The notes under the pieces were generated by a model. The model searched no databases. It was not told the DNA's origin and saw only the letters and a list, made by a program, of their open reading frames with translations. Below, piece after piece: positions 57,032 to 64,000 of a stretch of 64,000 bases of DNA; position 1 is the stretch's first letter; every line of letters begins with the position of its first letter. The stretch is from the NCBI GenBank assembly GCA_039805905.1, contig JBDIVM010000002.1:62001-126000 (forward strand), read 5' to 3'. Origin of the DNA: Thermohalobaculum sp039805905 (GTDB lineage: Bacteria > Pseudomonadota > Alphaproteobacteria > Rhodobacterales > Rhodobacteraceae). The translations under genes were made by a program, and so were the position numbers.

Positions 57032-57754
57032 TCAGCCGGCATTGACGAGGATCGACCGCGTCAGGTCGCTCAGCGACCGGCGCTGGCGGCCTTCGGCGTC
57101 GAAGTTGGCGGGATCGAGCCAGGCCTCGAAGGCGGCCTTCAGGGCCGGCCACTCGCTGTCGATGGCGGCGTACCAGGCGGTGTCGCGGTTGCGGCCCTTG
57201 GTGACGGTTGCCTGACGGAAGATGCCCTCGTAGCTCAGGCCGAGCCGCCGCGCCGCCCGGCGCGAGGGGGCATTGAGCGCGTCGCATTTCCATTCGTAGC
57301 GGCGGTAGCCGGCGTCGAAGGCCCATTTCATCATCAGATACATCGCCTCGGTTGCGCCGCGGGCGCGCTGGAGCAGCGGCGAGTAGTTGATGTGCCCGAC
57401 CTCGATCGACCCCGAGGCCGGGGCGATCCGCAGGTAGCTGGCGACGCCGACCGGCAGCCCCGTGTCGAGATCGACAATGGCGTAGAACAGCGGGTCGCCG
57501 TCGCGGGTCATCTCGCCGACCCAGTGGCTGTAGGCCTCGACCGTTCCGAACGGGCCATAGGGCAGGTAGGTCCAGTTACGCCCCTCGCGGTCGCGCAGGT
57601 TCGCCTCGTGCAGGGCCGTGGCATGGGCGACGACCAGCGGCTCGAGCCGGACATGGCGTCCCTCCATCTCCGAGCGCGTGGGACGCGGCGGCGCCTTCCA
57701 GCCTTCCGGGAGGGGTGCGCCGACCGGGTCGCCAAGCGGGCTTCTGTGGCTCAT
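57032..57754 (-). CDS. GNAT N-acetyltransferase, RimJ/RimL-like
   Basis: A 240-residue acetyltransferase. The pattern EGRHVRLEPLVVAHATALHE, GVASYLRIAPASGSIEVG and YEWKCDALNAPSRRAARRLG identifies the RimJ/RimL-like branch (Acetyltransf_3). The ATG at 57754 follows GGAGACC. It is the first of three overlapping or touching minus-strand genes (GNAT, nitroreductase, EI24). Target is unknown. Confidence 0.88.
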   Translation of the reverse strand: MSHRSPLGDPVGAPLPEGWKAPPRPTRSEMEGRHVRLEPLVVAHATALHEANLRDREGRNWTYLPYGPFGTVEAYSHWVGEMTRDGDPLFYAIVDLDTGLPVGVASYLRIAPASGSIEVGHINYSPLLQRARGATEAMYLMMKWAFDAGYRRYEWKCDALNAPSRRAARRLGLSYEGIFRQATVTKGRNRDTAWYAAIDSEWPALKAAFEAWLDPANFDAEGRQRRSLSDLTRSILVNAG

Positions 57755-57861
57755 GGGGGTCTCCATCGGATCAGGCCGCCATATTGGCCGGAATCGGCGC
57801 GGCGTCCACCCCGAAGCGCCCCACGGGCGGGATCGGTGCGCAGGGGGCAACGAGGCCGCCC

Positions 57862-59031
57862 TCAGGTCCCGGTTGCCTTCCTCATCGCCTCGATCAGCGC
57901 CGCCTTCTCCTCGAAGCCGATGCCGGGAGACTGATGCAGGCCGACCATGCCATCCTCGACCGCCACCAGGTCGGAGAAGCCGCCGAAGGGGTGGAACACG
58001 TCCGGATAGCTCTCGTTGCCGCCGAGGCCGAGCCCCGCCGCGATGCAGAGCGCGAACTGGTGGCCGCCATGGGGAATGCAGTTCCTCGGGCCGAAGCCGT
58101 GCGCGGGCAGCAGGTCCAGCATCCGTTTGTACTCCACCAGGCCGTAGGACAGCGCCGGGTCGAACTGCAGCCAGTCGCGGTCGGGCCGCAGGCCGCCATG
58201 GCGCAGCAGGTTGCGCGCGTCCTGGTGGCTGAACAGGTTCTCGCCGGTCGCCATCGGCCCGTCATAGTGCCGCGCCAGTTCGGCCTGCAGCGCATAGTCC
58301 AGCGGGTCGCCCGCTTCCTCGTACCAGAACAGGCCATAAGGCTTCAGCGCCTCGCCCCATTCGATCGCGGTCTCGAGGTCGAAACGGCCATTGGCGTCGA
58401 CCGCGAGGTTCCGGCCCTCGCCCACCACCTCGAGCGCCGCCTCGATCCGGGCCATGTCCTCGTCGAGACAGGCGCCGCCGATCTTCATCTTGCAGACCCG
58501 GTAGCCGCGGTCGCGATAGCTCTGCATCTCGGCCTGGAGTTGCGGCAGGCCCTTGCCGGGGTAGTAGTAGCCCCCGGCGGCGTAGGTGAAGACCTTGTCC
58601 TGGAACTTCCCGCCGTTCCAGCGGTCGGCAATCAGCCGCCAGAGCGGCACGCCCGCCAGCTTCGCCGCGAGATCCCAGAGCGCCATGTCGAGCACGCCCA
58701 CGGCGACCGAGCGCTCGCCATGCCCGCCGGGTTTCTCGTTCCGCATCAGCAGCGGCCAGGCGCGCACCGGGTCGATGGTGCCGTCCGCGCCCGTGATCGC
58801 CTCCGGGTCGGCGTCTCGCAGCCGTGGAATGAACCGCTCGTCGAGCAGCCCGCGGCAGGCGTAGCGGCCGTTCGAGTTGAAGCCGTAGCCGACCACCGGC
58901 CGGGCGCCCTGCACCACGTCCGAGACCAGCGCCACCACCGAGGCGGTCATCTTCGAGAAGTCGATATAGGCATTGGCGATGGCCGACGAGATCGGCACCA
59001 CGGCGTTTCGGATATCGACGATGCGGGGCAT
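57862..59031 (-). CDS. tarD: D(-)-tartrate dehydratase (enolase superfamily)
   Basis: A 389-residue enolase-superfamily enzyme that dehydrates D-tartrate to oxaloacetate. The acid-base and metal residues described for Bradyrhizobium TarD (Lys184, Asp213, Glu239, Glu265, His322) recur here one position lower: Lys183 in KMKIGG, Asp212 in VDANGRFD, Glu238 in FWYEEAGDPLD, Glu264 in ATGENLFSHQ and His321 in CIPHGGHQ. Surrounding blocks such as NEKPGGHGERSVAVG and AAGGYYYPGKGL are TarD-specific rather than generic mandelate racemase. No tartrate transporter or regulator is adjacent. Confidence 0.88.
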   Translation of the reverse strand: MPRIVDIRNAVVPISSAIANAYIDFSKMTASVVALVSDVVQGARPVVGYGFNSNGRYACRGLLDERFIPRLRDADPEAITGADGTIDPVRAWPLLMRNEKPGGHGERSVAVGVLDMALWDLAAKLAGVPLWRLIADRWNGGKFQDKVFTYAAGGYYYPGKGLPQLQAEMQSYRDRGYRVCKMKIGGACLDEDMARIEAALEVVGEGRNLAVDANGRFDLETAIEWGEALKPYGLFWYEEAGDPLDYALQAELARHYDGPMATGENLFSHQDARNLLRHGGLRPDRDWLQFDPALSYGLVEYKRMLDLLPAHGFGPRNCIPHGGHQFALCIAAGLGLGGNESYPDVFHPFGGFSDLVAVEDGMVGLHQSPGIGFEEKAALIEAMRKATGT

Positions 59032-59213
59032 GGCGGCTGTCTCCGGCTTTCGTTCCCGGCCTCGCGGCAGGTCATGCACCGCTTCGGGCGCCGCAGCAAT
59101 CCCCGTGTCGGCGGCCCGATGCGGGTCGCAATCGCGCGATCGCCGGTTGACCCAGTGCGCCTGCGCCCCCAGATTCCGGTGCAGGGCCCGCCACATGCCA
59201 CGGGAGGCTGCCG

Positions 59214-60005
59214 ATGTCGCGCAAGGAAACCCTGGTGCGCCGCGCGATGGTCCGGGCGGAGGCGCAGGTCACCGATGGGATGAGCGTCGAGCGCAAGGCC
59301 GACGCGCTCGAGGATGCACTCGCGCGCGAGCTCGACGCGATGGCGGTGCCGCCGGGCGCGCTGGCGCATCCGCAGTTCCCGGTGCCGAAGGAGGTGTTTC
59401 CCCGGGGCACCGTGCTGATGCACCGCGAGCCCCGGCTGCCCGGGATGCCGGAGCGGCCGCAGCTCATCGACTTCTTCCGGCTGCGCTGGGCGCCGGCCAG
59501 CCATGTGCTGCAAAGCGCAGCGCTGGCGCGAAGGAACGGCTATGACGACCAGATCGTGCTCGCCTGCCTGCTGCACGACATCTCGGTGCATGGGCTGATC
59601 CGCACCGATCACGGCTACTGGGCGGCGCAGATGGTGGAGCCCTACGTCCACCCGAAGGTCGCCTTCGCCATCCGCTACCATCAGGCCCTGAGGTTCTTTC
59701 CGGACCCGGATGTCGGCTACGAGTACCCGAAGAACTACCTGAAATGGTTCGGCGAGGACTACGTGCCGCCCGACTACATCCGCCGCGACTACGAGTATGC
59801 ACGCGCCCACGAGTGGTACATGGCGGCCCGCCAGGTGACGCTGAACGACCTCTACGCCTTCGACCCGGACGCGAACCCGAAGATCGAGGAGTTCGAGGAC
59901 GTCATCGCGCGGGAATTCCACCAGCCCGAGGCGGGACTGGGCTTCGACGCGAGCCCGGTCGCCCACATGTGGCGGACGATGATCTGGCCGAACAATTTCC
60001 TCTGA
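59214..60005 (+). CDS. HD-domain protein
   Basis: A 263-residue protein with one HD metal-dependent phosphohydrolase domain. SHVLQSAALARRNGYDD, then ACLLHDISVHG (the HD pair) and FAIRYHQALRFFP. The C-terminal part has an aromatic-rich KNYLKWFGEDYVPPDYIRRDYEYAR stretch (start shown only in part of 20 residues or fewer elsewhere). It is divergent from tarD across 182 bases. Substrate is unknown; relatives act on nucleotides or small phosphates, and others on inositol-like compounds. Confidence 0.8.
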   Translation: MSRKETLVRRAMVRAEAQVTDGMSVERKADALEDALARELDAMAVPPGALAHPQFPVPKEVFPRGTVLMHREPRLPGMPERPQLIDFFRLRWAPASHVLQSAALARRNGYDDQIVLACLLHDISVHGLIRTDHGYWAAQMVEPYVHPKVAFAIRYHQALRFFPDPDVGYEYPKNYLKWFGEDYVPPDYIRRDYEYARAHEWYMAARQVTLNDLYAFDPDANPKIEEFEDVIAREFHQPEAGLGFDASPVAHMWRTMIWPNNFL

Positions 60006-60085
60006 CCGGCGCAGGGTTGCGCTTTGCGCGCGGGAGCGCCGCGTGTAGCCTGCAGGCGGTATCCGGTTGCTGAAGGCCCGCCGCC

Positions 60086-60517
60086 ATGCGCGTTGTTCCG
60101 CTCGCCTGCGCCTCGCTGATGCTGCTGCCGCTTCCCGCCCGTGCCATCGAGCTGAACGCCGCCGATCCGGAGGCGCAGCAGGTCGTGGCCGCCGGTTTTG
60201 CCTCGTCGCTGGCGGAATCGCGGGCGGCCGGGGCGCAGGACGCGATCCTGACGGGGCGCGCCGATCTCGACGGCGACGGGCGGGCCGAGATCATCGGCAT
60301 GGTGTCCAGCGGCTATCTCTGCGGCGGGGGTGGCGGCTGCCCGATCGGCATCTTCCGGGCCGGGCAGGACGGCAGCTTCAGCTACGTGACCAGCGTGCAG
60401 GGCGAACTGATCGACGTGCTCGAGTCGCGCACGAAGGGCTGGCGCGACCTCGCCGTGGCAAGCCAGACCGGCCAGGTGACGCTGGTCTGGAACGGGGGCG
60501 ACTATGTGGTGCCGTAG
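60086..60517 (+). CDS. Secreted protein with DXDXDG-type calcium-binding-like loop
   Basis: A 143-residue exported protein. Residues 1-20 form a Sec signal (VVPLACASLMLLPLPARA). The mature part has DLDGDGRAEIIG (about residues 60-71), an EF-hand/FG-GAP-type loop, and a Cys pair in a Gly-rich stretch (YLCGGGGGCPIG). No enzyme family is recognised. The last codons and the following bases carry a 14-bp tandem duplication. Confidence 0.72.
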   Translation: MRVVPLACASLMLLPLPARAIELNAADPEAQQVVAAGFASSLAESRAAGAQDAILTGRADLDGDGRAEIIGMVSSGYLCGGGGGCPIGIFRAGQDGSFSYVTSVQGELIDVLESRTKGWRDLAVASQTGQVTLVWNGGDYVVP

Positions 60518-60533
60518 GCGTGGTGCCGTAGGC
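60506..60533. repeat. 14-bp tandem duplication across the stop codon of a secreted-protein gene
   Basis: GTGGTGCCGTAGGC is repeated perfectly head to tail at 60506-60519 and 60520-60533. The first copy contains the final Val-Val-Pro codons and the TAG stop of the gene ending at 60517. Confidence 0.85.
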
Positions 60534-60552
60534 GCACCCTACAGCCTCCCGC

Positions 60553-62331
60553 TCAATCCTGCGGCACCACCCGGATGCCGAGCTCGCGGAGCTGTTTCGC
60601 CGTCGCCTCGCTCGGCGCCTGCATCATCAGGTCCTCGGCCCGCTGGTTCATCGGGAACATGATGACCTCGCGGATGTTCTCCGCACCCGCCAGCAGCATC
60701 ACGATCCGGTCGATGCCGGGCGCGATGCCGCCATGCGGGGGCGCGCCGTAGCGGAAGGCGTTCAGCATGCCGCCGAACCGGTCCTCGACCGTCTGGCGCG
60801 TGTAGCCGGCGATCTCGAAGGCCCTGAACATGATGTCCGGCCGGTGGTTCCGGATCGCGCCCGATGACAGCTCGATCCCGTTGCAGACCACGTCGTACTG
60901 GAAGCCGAGGATCTGCAGGGGGTCCATCGACTCGAGCGCCTCCAGGCCCCCCTGCGGCATCGAGAACGGGTTGTGCGAGAAGTCGATCTTCTTCTCGTCC
61001 TCGTTCCACTCGAACATCGGGAAGTCGACGATCCAGCAGAGCTCGAAGCGGTCCTTCGCGGTCAGTCCCAGCTCCTCGCCGATCACGTTGCGGGCGCGGC
61101 CCGCCACATCGACGAAGCTCTCGGGCTTGCCGGCGAGGAAGAAGGCGGCGTCGCCCGCTCCGAGGCCGAGCTGCCGGCGGATCGCCTCGGTGCGCTCGGG
61201 GCCGATGTTCCTGGCGATGGGGCCGGCGCCTTCCAGCGCGCCGCCTTCCTCGCGCCAGAAGATATACCCCATCCCCGGCAGCCCTTCCTTCTGCGCCCAG
61301 GCGTTCATCCGGTCGCAGAACGCCCGGCTGCCGCCCTCGGGCGCCGGGATGGCGCGGATCTCGGTCCCCTCCTTCTCGAGGATGCCGGCGAAGACCTTGA
61401 AGCCCGAGCCGCGGAAATGCTCCGAGACCACCTGCATCTCGATCGGGTTGCGCAGGTCCGGCTTGTCCGAGCCGTATTTCAGCATCGCGTCGCGGTAGGT
61501 GATGCGCGGGAAGGCGGGCGTCACCGGGCGGCCACCGCCGAACTCCTCGAAGACGCCGCGCAGCACCGGCTCGATCGCCTGGAACACATCCTCCTGGGTG
61601 ACGAAGCTCATCTCCATGTCGAGCTGGTAGAACTCGCCCGGGCTGCGGTCGGCGCGGGGGTCCTCGTCGCGGAAGCAGGGGGCGATCTGGAAGTAGCGGT
61701 CGAAGCCCGCCACCATGATCAGCTGCTTGAACTGCTGCGGCGCCTGCGGCAGCGCGTAGAACTTGCCCGGATGCAGCCGGCTCGGCACCAGGAAGTCGCG
61801 CGCGCCCTCGGGGCTCGAGGCGGTCAGGATCGGGGTCTGGAACTCGGTGAAGCCCTGCTCGACCATCCGCCGCCGGATCGAGGCGATGACGCCCGAGCGC
61901 AGGACGATGTTCCTGTGCAGCTTCTCGCGGCGCAGGTCGAGGAAGCGGTACTTCAGCCGCACGTCCTCCGGGTAGTCGGGCTCGCCGAACACCGGCAGCG
62001 GCAACTCCTCGGCGGCGCCCAGCACCTCGACGTCGCGGACGAATACCTCGATCTCGCCGGTCGGGATCTTCGGGTTCACGAGGTCCGGATCGCGCGCCTT
62101 CACCACGCCGTCGATCCGCACCACCCACTCGGCGCGCAGCGTCTCGACGGCGGCGAAGGCGGGGCTGTCCGGGTCGGCCAGCACCTGGGTGATGCCGTAG
62201 TGGTCGCGCAGGTCGATGAACAGGATGCCGCCATGGTCGCGCACCCGGTGCACCCAGCCGGAAAGGCGGACCTCATGACCCACATGGCTCCGGTTCAGAC
62301 CCGCGCAGGTGTGGGTGCGGTAGGCGTGCAT
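60553..62331 (-). CDS. aspS: Aspartyl-tRNA synthetase
   Basis: A 592-residue class IIb synthetase of the bacterial type with the GAD insertion domain. The N-terminal OB fold has VRLSGWVHRVRDHGGILFID. Class II motif 2 is CFRDEDPRADRSPGEFYQLD (start shown) and motif 3 APPHGGIAPGIDRIVML. The FDRYFQIAPCF and FQTPIL stretches are standard. The ATG at 62331 begins MHAYRTHTCAGL, the usual start in this group; the open frame reaches 62421. Confidence 0.96.
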   Translation of the reverse strand: MHAYRTHTCAGLNRSHVGHEVRLSGWVHRVRDHGGILFIDLRDHYGITQVLADPDSPAFAAVETLRAEWVVRIDGVVKARDPDLVNPKIPTGEIEVFVRDVEVLGAAEELPLPVFGEPDYPEDVRLKYRFLDLRREKLHRNIVLRSGVIASIRRRMVEQGFTEFQTPILTASSPEGARDFLVPSRLHPGKFYALPQAPQQFKQLIMVAGFDRYFQIAPCFRDEDPRADRSPGEFYQLDMEMSFVTQEDVFQAIEPVLRGVFEEFGGGRPVTPAFPRITYRDAMLKYGSDKPDLRNPIEMQVVSEHFRGSGFKVFAGILEKEGTEIRAIPAPEGGSRAFCDRMNAWAQKEGLPGMGYIFWREEGGALEGAGPIARNIGPERTEAIRRQLGLGAGDAAFFLAGKPESFVDVAGRARNVIGEELGLTAKDRFELCWIVDFPMFEWNEDEKKIDFSHNPFSMPQGGLEALESMDPLQILGFQYDVVCNGIELSSGAIRNHRPDIMFRAFEIAGYTRQTVEDRFGGMLNAFRYGAPPHGGIAPGIDRIVMLLAGAENIREVIMFPMNQRAEDLMMQAPSEATAKQLRELGIRVVPQD

Positions 62332-62492
62332 GGGTGCCCCCCGAAGGCAGTTGGGGCGCGCCAGGGTCGCGCGCCCGCCGGTTCGGTGCCGGGATAGACT
62401 GGACTCGCTGCCCCGTGTCAAGGGGCGGGGCAGGGTGGCCAGACGGCGCTCGCGCCCCCGGGTGCCGACGGGGCCGGGCGCCGGAACGGCGA

Positions 62493-62520
62493 GGTGCGCG
62501 GCGTTGGCCCGCCGCGCACC
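62493..62520 (-). terminator. Strong hairpin after the OmpA-family gene
   Basis: GGTGCGCGGCG and CGCCGCGCACC form a perfect 11-bp stem with a 6-base loop (TTGGCC), 20 bases after the stop of the OmpA-type gene and ahead of aspS. No T-run follows, but stability and placement suggest a terminator. Confidence 0.6.
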
Positions 62521-62540
62521 TGTCGGAATGGCCTCCGGTT

Positions 62541-63179
62541 TCAGCCCTGGGTCGCGGGTGTGATCCGCAGCTCGACGCGCCGGTTCTGCTGGCGCCCCTC
62601 TGCCGTGTCGTTCGTCGCGATTGGCTGGGTCTCGCCGACGCCGTAGCTGGCGATCCGGGCCGGCTCGACGCCGCGGCTGCGCAAGTGATTGGCAACCGAA
62701 CTCGCGCGCCGCTCGGACAGGACCTGATTGTATTGGTCCGACCCGGTACTGTCGGTGTGGCCGATGATATCAAGATAGCTTTGCGGATAACTGTTCAGCG
62801 TCCCCGAGACGCTGTCGAGCGTCGCATAGAACTCGGGCCGGATGGTCGCCGAGTCGGTGGCAAAGGTGATCTGGCTCGGGAAGTTCACCAGCAGCGCATC
62901 GCCGTCGCGGGTGACCTGGGCGCCGGTGCCGGCCAGGTTCGCCTCGAGTTCGCGCTGCTGGCGGTCGAGATACTGGCCGACCGCGGCACCGGCGAGCAGG
63001 CCGACACCGGCGCCGATCAGCGCGCCCTTGCGGTCATGCTTGGTGACCAGCGCTCCGGTCGCGGCGCCGGCAAGTGCACCGATGAGCGCGCCGCCCGCCG
63101 TGTTCGGGTTGTCCTGAACGGTCTGGCAGCCGGTCAGCAGGCTCCCGCACACTGCCAGGATGATTGCTTGCTTGAACAT
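62541..63179 (-). CDS. OmpA-family lipoprotein with glycine-zipper segment
   Basis: A 212-residue outer-membrane lipoprotein. The lipobox is GSLLTGC with Cys18. Residues about 28-72 form a Gly/Ala-rich glycine-zipper segment (GGALIGALAGAATGAL, then KGALIGAGVGLLAGAAVG). The C-terminal OmpA domain (about 95-205) has the peptidoglycan-binding pattern IGHTDSTGSDQYNQVLSERR and RGVEPARIASYGVG. It probably tethers the outer membrane to peptidoglycan. AGGAGCAAGGA lies before the ATG at 63179. Confidence 0.92.
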   Translation of the reverse strand: MFKQAIILAVCGSLLTGCQTVQDNPNTAGGALIGALAGAATGALVTKHDRKGALIGAGVGLLAGAAVGQYLDRQQRELEANLAGTGAQVTRDGDALLVNFPSQITFATDSATIRPEFYATLDSVSGTLNSYPQSYLDIIGHTDSTGSDQYNQVLSERRASSVANHLRSRGVEPARIASYGVGETQPIATNDTAEGRQQNRRVELRITPATQG

Positions 63180-63289
63180 GGTCGTTCCTTGCTCCTCGCC
63201 TGATCCTTGTCCTTCAACGAAATCAACCGCGCCAATCCGGCGCGCGACTCGACTCCGGTCCCCCCGCGCGGCAAGATGCCACCAGGTCC

Positions 63290-63328
63290 CGGCCGGGTCC
63301 AGCGCGGCGTGTCGGGCGGACCCGGCCG
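63290..63328. repeat. Perfect 11-bp inverted repeat in the ompA-rnd divergent gap
   Basis: CGGCCGGGTCC (63290-63300) and GGACCCGGCCG (63318-63328) flank a 17-base spacer. The gap between the OmpA-type gene and rnd (63180-63486) otherwise shows no gene and no clear -35/-10 pair. Either a cruciform or hairpin element or an operator is possible. Confidence 0.6.
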
Positions 63329-63486
63329 CGATTCGCCATTGCGGGAGTCCGCCGTGCGATCCGGGCCCGAACGGTTGCATCCGGGCCGCTCCCGGGCCGA
63401 ATCTCGCGCGAATCGGCGCCCTTGGCAGCCGAAAAGCTGCAACAAGGCCGCGACAGACCGCGGATCAGCGGTTAAAGACGTCGACC

Positions 63487-64000
63487 ATGCATGTGATTAC
63501 AACGACCGACTCCCTGGCCAGCCTCTGCACCACGTTCCGGCGCTCGCCCTTCGTGACCGTCGATACCGAGTTCATGCGCGAGCGGACCTACTGGCCGCAG
63601 CTCTGCCTGATCCAGATCGCGCGCCCTCCGGAAGACGGCGGGATCGATGCGGCGATCATTGATCCGCTGGCGAACGGCATCGACCTCGCGCCGCTTTACG
63701 GGCTCATGCGCGACCCGAACGTGGTCAAGGTGTTCCATGCCGCGCGCCAGGACATCGAGATCTTCCACACGCTGGGCAGGGCGATCCCGGCGCCGCTGTT
63801 CGATACCCAGGTCGCGGCGATGGTCTGCGGCTATGGCGAGCAGGTGGCCTACGAGACGCTGGTCCGCCGCATCGCGGGCGCGGATCTCGACAAGAGCTCG
63901 CGCTTCACCGACTGGATGCGGCGGCCGCTGAGCGAGCGCCAGCTCGAATACGCGCTCGGCGACGTGACCCACCTGCGGCTGATCTACGAGCACCTTTCGG
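63487..64000 (+). CDS. rnd: Ribonuclease D, N-terminal part (cut by window end)
   Basis: The first 171 residues of a DEDD-family 3'-5' exoribonuclease that trims tRNA 3' ends. Exo motif I is VTVDTEFMRERTYWPQLCLI (Asp26, Glu28), motif II is FHAARQDIEIF, and the motif III region begins with RQLEYALGDVTHLRLIYEHL, holding the catalytic Tyr and Asp. The frame remains open to the last base, so the HRDC domains lie outside the window. Confidence 0.93.
   Translation, partial: MHVITTTDSLASLCTTFRRSPFVTVDTEFMRERTYWPQLCLIQIARPPEDGGIDAAIIDPLANGIDLAPLYGLMRDPNVVKVFHAARQDIEIFHTLGRAIPAPLFDTQVAAMVCGYGEQVAYETLVRRIAGADLDKSSRFTDWMRRPLSERQLEYALGDVTHLRLIYEHLS

Overview
The window is chromosomal DNA of a GC-rich alphaproteobacterium. 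It is most likely a marine member of Rhodobacterales (the Rhodobacter/Roseobacter group). The clues are the bamA-skp-fabZ-lpxA-lpxB block, an mce-DUF1467 pair, a DksA with a single zinc-finger cysteine, KpsMTE-type capsule export, and above all a DMSP lyase (dddP) whose six metal ligands sit at the same residue numbers as in characterised DddP. Codon third positions are strongly G/C throughout, so the few AT-rich patches stand out. No rRNA, tRNA, CRISPR array, insertion sequence or phage gene was recognised.

Layout. 1-3720: outer-membrane and lipid A genes (bamA 3' end, skp, fabZ, lpxA, lpxB), with no lpxI between lpxA and lpxB. 3730-9094, minus strand: parE, a DAO-type oxidoreductase, an OsmC protein, then a NapC/NirT tetraheme and a diheme cytochrome c behind an FNR-type promoter. 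9266-15133: dddP, a methyltransferase, then thiolase, rhodanese and acyl-CoA dehydrogenase with a TetR-like operator in front and a small AT-rich orphan gene inside. 15193-18964: cell-wall hydrolase, radical SAM protein, and a persulfide dioxygenase/YeeE-YedE operon. 18965-19557: no intact gene; it holds the 3' remnant of a folD gene.

20406-33152 is a capsule or exopolysaccharide locus. A sulfotransferase, two glycosyltransferases, rfbA and kpsE-kpsT-kpsM-type export genes face a second arm with two glycosyltransferases and another sulfotransferase. The divergent gap between the arms carries a full CtrA-type TTAA-N7-TTAA box. Sulfation of an exported polysaccharide is the simplest joint reading.

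33236-41165 is accessory. It holds an ABM-type protein, pterin dehydratase, HAD hydrolase and DUF1045 protein. Next come a rhodanese with a collapsed active loop and a CbbR-like LysR gene cut by one amber codon. Last are a flavin amine oxidase and a stand-alone adenylation-carrier-thioesterase enzyme whose thioesterase nucleophile is Cys and whose adenylation domain lacks the usual Asp. That enzyme is the best candidate for undescribed chemistry.

41237-64000 is mostly conserved chromosome: a DUF336 protein, dksA, a moxR/VWA pair split by four genes, a GGDEF protein, an agmatinase-family enzyme, dnaE1, mce, a patatin-like protein, an EI24 protein, a nitroreductase, a GNAT, D-tartrate dehydratase (tarD), an HD protein, aspS, an OmpA-type lipoprotein and the start of rnd.
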